Below are positions 27,381 through 32,774 of a stretch of DNA of 32,774 bases, piece after piece; the stretch's first letter is position 1, and the number at the start of each line of letters is the position of its first letter. This DNA is from an uncultured Ureaplasma sp. (GTDB lineage Bacteria; Bacillota_I; Bacilli_A; Mycoplasmatales; Mycoplasmoidaceae): contig CAMQZA010000006.1 in the NCBI GenBank assembly GCA_947039545.1, positions 1 through 32,774 of the forward strand, given 5' to 3'. The notes under the pieces are model-generated. The model searched no databases. It saw only the letters and a program-made list of their open reading frames with translations, and was not told where the DNA came from. The position numbers and the translations under genes were made by a program.

Positions 27381-29346
27381 CTTTATTAGAATCATTAATA
27401 ATTGATAGTTCTGTTATTTCTGATTTATAAATTGCAGCTAATTCATAATTTTGATTTTTTGCTGCTTCAAGCATTAATTTTTTTAATTTTTTAATTTTTG
27501 ATGGAATTGATTTTTCTCTAATAACTTCTTGAATTGATTCAGAAGTATTAAACACACCTTCTTTAATAGATTTAGTAATCGTTGTTGGTATTATATTATT
27601 TTTAATATTATATTCATTTTGAATTTTTCTTCTTCTTTCTGTTTCTGAAATAGAAAATTTCATTGAATCCGAAATATTATCAGCATACATAACAACTCTA
27701 CCATTGATATTTCTAGCTGCTCTACCTATCATTTGAATTAATGATTTATCATTTCTAAATAATCCTGTTTTATCAGCGTCCAAAATAGCAACAAGAGATA
27801 CTTCTGGTACATCAAGACCTTCTCTTAATAAATTAATTCCAACAATACAATCGTAAACACCCTTTCTAAGATCAAGTATAACTTTTGTTCTTTCTAATGA
27901 AGTTAATTTATTATGCAAATATGCAGCTTTTATTTTTCTTTCTTTCAAATAATCAGTTAATTCTTCTGCCATTTTAATAGTTAAAACAGTAATAAATGTT
28001 TTTTCATTAACTTTTCTTTGTTTAAAAATTTGATTAACTAAATCATCCATTTGATTTTTTGTAGGTCTTACCTCAATAATAGGATCTAATAAACCGGTAG
28101 GCCTTACTATTTGTTCAACAATAATATTATTAGATTGTTCTACTTCTCATTCATTAGGTGTAGCAGAAACACAAATAATTTTATCTGTTTTTTCCATGAA
28201 TTCATCAAAATTAAGGGGTCTATTATTAAAAGATGAGGGGAGTCTAAAACCATACTCAACTAAATTCTTTTTTCTAGACTTATCAGTATTATGCATGCCT
28301 CTTATTTGAGGAAGAGTAATATGACTTTCATCAATAACTAATAATCATTCAGGATTTAAATATCTAAAAAAATTGAAAAGAGTGTAGGGAGTTGAACCGT
28401 CATCTCTATATTCTAACTGTGAAGCATAATTTTCAATTCCATTACAAATTCCAAATTCAGCTATTGATTCAATATCATTTAAAGTTCTTTGTTCAATTCT
28501 TTGAGCCTCAATAAATCTTTCGCTATCGTTAAAAAACTTTACTTGTTCTACCATTTCATTTCTAATGTTTTCAAGAGCATTCTTTCTATTATCTAAATTA
28601 GCAATATATTCTTTAGAAGGTCCTATTGTATAATTTTCAATTTTTTTAATAACATCTCCTGTTAAAGTATTATTAAGTGTAATTGATTCAATATTATTGC
28701 CAAACATAGAAATTCTTAAGAATTCTTTACTTGTATATGGTGGTGCAATATCAATAACATCTCCCTTAATTCTAAAAGTACCTGGAGCTAAATCTATTGC
28801 ATTAAATGTATATTCTAAAATAATCAATCTTTTTCTTAATTCTTTGATTGAAATAAACATATTTTTTTTAACAAAGATTCGCTCTTTCTCATAATTTTCA
28901 GGTGAAGCTGTAGGATAAATAGATGCAACTGAAGAAACTATTATTGTAGGTTCATTAGAAAGTAAATGATAAATACAAGCTATTCTATGCATTTCAATTT
29001 CTCTATTAACTTGAGAAGATTTTTCAATATAAGTATCAGAACCTGGTAAATATGCTTCTGGTTGATAAAAATCAAAGTATGAAGTAAAATAACCGACATT
29101 ATTATTTGGAAACATTTCTTTTAATTCTGAATATAATTGCCCTGCTAATGTTTTGTTATGTGCAATAATCAAAGTATTCATATTAGTTTTTTCAATAACA
29201 TTCGCTATTGTAAATGTTTTACCACTACCTGTTACACCTAAAAGAGTGTTTATTTTTTGTAAATCAATATTTTTTATTAATTTATCAATAGCTTGAGGTT
29301 GATCACCACTAGGTTTAAACTCTGATTTTAACTCAAAAAATTTCAT
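27358..29346 (-). CDS. uvrB: UvrABC excision repair subunit UvrB
   Basis: Helicase-like damage-verification subunit of nucleotide excision repair. The 662-residue product has the usual length. Walker A GVTGSGKT (Lys43), the damage-probing β-hairpin region [30 protein letters not shown] (helicase motif II), [27 protein letters not shown], and the C-terminal UVR motif ([26 protein letters not shown]). Trp use TGA. The hairpin has Phe at one of the positions that are usually Tyr. It ends NTKNS like pgi because both ends lie in one palindrome. Third gene of the RNase J-coaX-uvrB unit, 21 bp after coaX. Confidence 0.97.
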
Positions 29347-29367
29347 TTAAATTTATTATCCATTCTA

Positions 29368-30081
29368 TTAAAGATTAAAGTCGTTAATTATATCTAAAAT
29401 TGTTTTTAAAACAATTTCCTTAATAATTATTATCTGGTTGCTATTAATTTTATCATTTTTAATAAAATTAATATCACCACCAGTTAAGTAAACTTTATCA
29501 AACTTATATTCTTCAATAATTGAATTAATAGAACCATATAATATATGAAATAAACCATTTGATATTGATTGAGATGTATTAATTGGTAGATTCATATTTT
29601 CTTTTAATTCAATATTTTTAATATCTGTATTATCAATAATAGAATTAATAATTAATTGCTTGCCAGGCATAATAATAACTCCTTTTAATTCACTTTCATA
29701 AATTAAACAAAAATTACTAGTTCCAAATGAAAAACCTAAATGATTTTTAAAATTATTTCTTTTAAAGAAATAAAGATAAATTAATATATCAATGCCTAAT
29801 TCAAAGATATCTATTTCTTCATTTATATTAATTTTATTTTTAAAAAAAATATTTTCAAATAAAAAATAATCAATATTATTATCTTTTAGAAATTTAATAA
29901 TTTTTTTTAATATCTTTTTATTATTAGAACTTATATATATATATTTATTAAAAAATATATCCATAAAAAGAAATTTTTCTATTTCTATATTTGGATATAT
30001 TTTAATATCAGAAATAATATTATTTTCAATAATACCCATTTTTATATTAGTATTACCGACATCTAAAATAATTTTATTCAT
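29368..30081 (-). CDS. coaX: Divergent type III pantothenate kinase (CoaX-like)
   Basis: CoaX phosphorylates pantothenate, first step of coenzyme A synthesis. The 237-residue product starts MNKIILDVGNTNIKMG (the DxGNT phosphate motif) and has ELGID (Asp kept), a GTS at the position of GTA.T, IIMPGKQL and VYLTGGD. Departures: the GIDR Arg is Ile, and the family D-[FA]-GTATT is SFGTSNF. The Asn/Ile/Phe content is very high. It could be an active but drifted enzyme, or one that has lost activity. It starts 8 bp after RNase J with no clear binding site. Confidence 0.75.
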   Translation of the reverse strand: MNKIILDVGNTNIKMGIIENNIISDIKIYPNIEIEKFLFMDIFFNKYIYISSNNKKILKKIIKFLKDNNIDYFLFENIFFKNKININEEIDIFELGIDILIYLYFFKRNNFKNHLGFSFGTSNFCLIYESELKGVIIMPGKQLIINSIIDNTDIKNIELKENMNLPINTSQSISNGLFHILYGSINSIIEEYKFDKVYLTGGDINFIKNDKINSNQIIIIKEIVLKTILDIINDFNL

Positions 30082-30089
30082 TTTTTAAA

Positions 30090-31766
30090 TTAATTAATTT
30101 TTCCATTAAGTAAAACATCAATTTTTACAATCGGATTTTTATGTTTTCATTTTCAAATAATATTTTCAACAAATAATTTAACTTCTCTATTTATCTTGAC
30201 TATATCAATTGGAGTATTATCTTTTGGTATATTTTCACTAGTAATTGACATTATCTTAGACGACATTCTTGACATTAAAGCTGTTGATGCTTTAGCAAAA
30301 AATATTCCTCTATTATTAATATTTGGAAATAAAACTTTTTTATCATTAACAATGATTGAAATATTTATAATTCCATCAGTACTTAAAACATTTCTTTCCT
30401 TCATCGTTTTTGGAGAATTTCTATTAACAGAACTACCATCAATAAAAATAGGATTAACTTCAACATTATGATCAGTATAAGTTAATTTTTTATTTAATAA
30501 TTGCAATTTATTACCATTTTTAGTTATTAAAATATTTTCTTTTTTAAATCCTAAATCAAGAGCATTTGATTCCATTGTTTTTAACATTTTATATTCACCA
30601 TGAATTGGAAATATAAAGTTAGGTTTCAACATTTGAATTAATAATTGTTGCTCAGCTGATGTTGCGTGACCTGATGAATGAATTGGTTTATTAGGATTAT
30701 TTTCAATAACTTTAATTCCTTTTTTATATAAATTATTAATTAGGTTTTCAACAGCAATAAAATTACCAGGAATTGGATTCGAAGAAAGAATAACAGTATC
30801 TGTTGGTTTTAAACTCATCTTGCTATGTTGACCTCTAGACAAAGTACTCAAAGCAGCCATTTCTTCACCTTGAGAACCTGTTAAAATAACTAAAATTTCT
30901 TCATTCTTATAATTACCTATTTCAGTTACAGGAATGAAATTACTATCATCTAAATAACCAATGCCTGAACAAACTTTAGTATTATGTTGCATAGATTTAC
31001 CTAAAACACATATTTTTCTATTTAACTCATTAGCTATCTTAATTATTTCTGAAACTCTACCTATATTAGATGCGAAAGTAGATAAAAATATTCTATCTTT
31101 TGATTTAAGCATAAGTTCTCTAATGTTTTCAATAATTACTTTTTCAGAAGAACTAAATCCTTGAACTTCAGAACTTGTTGATTCACATAATAAAACATCT
31201 AATCCTCTTCCAGAAATTTCAGATAATTTATTTAAATCAGTTTGTGTTGTTTTAGTAACAAAATCAAATCTAAAATCACCTGTTGAAAAAATATTTCCAT
31301 TAGGTGTTTTAACAGCTACAGAAAATGCATCAGGAATTGAATGGCAAACTTGACAAAAATCAACTTCAAAATTCTTCGTTTTAATAACAGTTTCTTTATC
31401 GTAAATAATTATTTCTGGTAAATCAGGTAAATCATAATGTTCTTTTAAGTGTCTATCAATTAATTTTCAAGCTAAAAGCGGTGTATATATTTTTTTAATA
31501 TTTAATTGTTTAATTAAATATGGAACACCACCAATATGATCTTCATGACCATGTGTTATTATTAAACATTTTACTTTATTTTCATTTTCAATTAAATAAT
31601 CATAATTAGCAATAATACCAGAAATCCCAGGAGAAGATGCATTAGCAAATTTTATTCCTGCATCAATAACAATTATTTCATCATCATGTTCAACAACATA
31701 AGTATTTTTACCAATTTCGTTCAACCCGCCTAAAGCAAAAATATTTGTTGGTATTGTATTATTCAT
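30090..31766 (-). CDS. Ribonuclease J
   Basis: Metallo-β-lactamase-fold ribonuclease with 5'-exonuclease and endonuclease activity, the main mRNA decay enzyme of Gram-positive relatives. The 558-residue product has [16 protein letters not shown], the metal site [10 protein letters not shown] (His72, His74, Asp76, His77), [45 protein letters not shown] and [12 protein letters not shown] plus IFPIHGEY of the β-CASP domain. The N-terminus resembles RNase J1 (FALGGLxEIGKNTY) more than J2; which paralogue it is cannot be settled here. First gene of its unit; terminator just upstream. Confidence 0.95.
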
Positions 31767-31780
31767 TTTTTCTCATTTCT

Positions 31781-31814
31781 AAATAAAAGCAAAAATTAAT
31801 TTTTGCTTTTATTT
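31781..31814 (-). terminator. Terminator of the tandem-repeat gene, between it and RNase J
   Basis: 15-bp perfect stem AAATAAAAGCAAAAA (31781-31795), loop TTAA, TTTTTGCTTTTATTT (31800-31814). The minus-strand gene upstream stops at 31880, 66 bp before. A second, weaker inverted repeat (TAATTAAATT / AATTTAATTA, 31829-31863) lies between them. Confidence 0.75.
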
Positions 31815-31879
31815 TGTTTAAATAGTTTTAATTAAATTGTTAGTTAATTAGTTAATTTAATTATAGTCTAAAAACTTAT
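31815..31879. other. Non-coding gap with an AT-only inverted repeat
   Basis: 65 bp between the upstream gene and the terminator. 10-bp arms TAATTAAATT and AATTTAATTA (31829-31838, 31854-31863) around TTAGTTAATTAG-type sequence. RNase J must be transcribed from here or from within/after the terminator; no clear promoter is seen. Confidence 0.3.
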
Positions 31880-32774
31880 TTAATCTTCCTGATTTTTTTT
31901 AATTCAACAAAAATAACAAATTTGTTTGTCGTTATTTAAAGATATTGTTTGAGAAAATAATTTTATTTTTTTACATTTTAAACATTCTTTCGGTTCAGAT
32001 GAACTAACTTTATATTTTTTTCATATTTTCTTTTTTAATGAAAAATCATACGAATCAATTTCATCTTCCATAAAAGTCATTATTTTAATTTGATCTATAT
32101 TTTCATCATCATATTTGATAACTTTTTCAATATTATCTCAATCAATTTCATTGATTTTACTGATATCAAAAATCTTTGTTTTTTTTATTTGTGGTTTTTT
32201 TAAATTTGTTAAAGTATAAAAATTATTAATAATAGGCAAAGAAATTTGTAATGGATAAGAAATTTTTGGAATAGAAACATCAACATTTAAATTTGTTACT
32301 GATAAAAATTTATCAGTAATTATTTCAGAATCATTATCAATATATAGTTCATTAATAATTTCTTTTTTAAATGATTTTTCTATCGTTTCAGTTATTTTAG
32401 AATTATTGAAAATAGAATAAGTTGAAATCTTATCATTAAAAGAAATAGTTAATTTAAAATTATTTATTATTGAATATGTTTGGAATGAATTATTTATTTT
32501 TTTAGGAATATCAATATTTTTATCAACTATCTCATTATTAGAGATTATTGAATATGTTTGAAATGAATTATTTATTTTTTTAGGAATATCAATATTTTTA
32601 CTAACTAATTTTTTATTAATTATTTCATTATTAGAGATTATTGAATATGTTTGGAATGAATTATTCATTTTTTTAGGAATATCAATATTTTTAATAACTA
32701 ATTTTTTATTAATTATTTGATTATTAGAGATTATTGAATATGTTTGGAATGAATTATTCATTTTTTTAGGAATA
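31880..32774 (-). CDS. Tandem-repeat protein with C-terminal zinc-ribbon-like motif (5' end outside window)
   Basis: I do not recognise a family. The visible 298 codons begin inside a repeat array built on MNNSFQTYSIISNN and KNIDIPKK, followed by one diverged copy, a middle part with TYSI- and ISLPIINN-like segments, an acidic stretch (IDWDNIEKVIKYDDENID, MEDEIDSYDFSLKKK; Trp by TGA) and the end CLKC-x18-CYFCW. The paired CxxC motifs look like a treble-clef or zinc-ribbon site. No membrane segment is seen in the visible part. The frame is open to the right edge (IPKK before the first visible Met), so the true start lies beyond it. Confidence 0.75.
32464..32774 (-). repeat. 31-residue (93-bp) in-frame tandem repeats
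   Basis: Units at 32669-32761 and 32576-32668 are 31 codons each and almost identical; 32498-32575 is a shortened unit of 26 codons (the segment INKKLVS is reduced to VD, a 15-bp loss); 32464-32497 is a partial fourth. The array continues beyond the window. Near identity at the DNA level indicates recent copying and likely length variation between strains. Confidence 0.9.

Noticed and set aside
30196-31164. Plus-strand frames opposite RNase J
   Set aside because: Antisense of conserved β-CASP coding sequence; no binding sites.

Overview
The window comes from a small, very AT-rich bacterial genome of the class Mollicutes (mycoplasma-like). In-frame TGA codons sit at positions that are tryptophan in the protein families, for example in L4, L2, S19, LepA, UvrB and RNase J, so the genome uses genetic code 4. 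Under the standard code nearly every long gene would look broken; under code 4 every gene reads through. The order gmk-(rlmN)-prpC-prkC-rsgA-pgi matches, as I recall it, the Mycoplasma pneumoniae/genitalium order gmk-prpC-prkC-rsgA-pgi. This suggests a relative of that lineage, but the species cannot be named from the window.

Layout. (1) 1-5570, minus strand: the start of the S10 ribosomal operon, rpsJ-rplC-rplD-rplW-rplB-rpsS-rplV-rpsC-rplP-rpmC, tightly packed, with L29 running off the left edge into a long repetitive Lys/Glu/Val tail. (2) 5570-9326, minus: a membrane-anchored hypothetical protein, fmt, lepA and a 62-residue two-helix membrane protein, closed by a 19-bp perfect hairpin. (3) 9443-9712, plus: rpsT with its terminator, then about 155 bp of non-coding DNA with short direct repeats. 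(4) 9870-11088, minus: a 387-residue, Ala/Lys/Gln-rich soluble protein I do not recognise, with its own strong terminator. (5) 11174-16135: an iron-sulfur assembly locus split in two. sufS-sufU-sufB (overlapping genes) and sufC-sufD (SufD only 199 residues) are both on the minus strand, and a plus-strand 2-Cys peroxiredoxin lies between them. (6) 16246-19776, plus: a 1176-residue lipoprotein. (7) 19847-27371, plus: miaB (with a 158-residue extra N-terminal region), gmk, rlmN, prpC, prkC, rsgA and pgi, mostly overlapping or nearly so. (8) 27358-31766, minus: RNase J, a divergent type III pantothenate kinase and uvrB; uvrB converges on pgi at a 32-bp perfect palindrome that encodes both C-termini and looks like a two-way terminator. 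(9) 31880 to the right edge, minus: a protein with 31-residue tandem repeats and a C-terminal CxxC-x18-CxxC zinc-ribbon-like motif, truncated by the window.

How it fits together. SufS and SufU supply persulfide sulfur and SufB/SufC/SufD build the cluster. The two obvious 4Fe-4S clients, the radical-SAM enzymes MiaB and RlmN, are encoded a few kilobases away, and the peroxiredoxin would protect such clusters from peroxide. As far as I recall, many UGA-Trp mycoplasmas keep only SufS/SufU-type genes, so the combination of SufBCD with MiaB, RlmN and peroxiredoxin is the most distinctive biology here. AT-rich palindromes lie in both divergent suf promoter regions; one resembles a PerR/Fur-type box. 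The PrpC-PrkC pair is a Ser/Thr phosphatase-kinase switch next to the ribosome-maturation GTPase RsgA.
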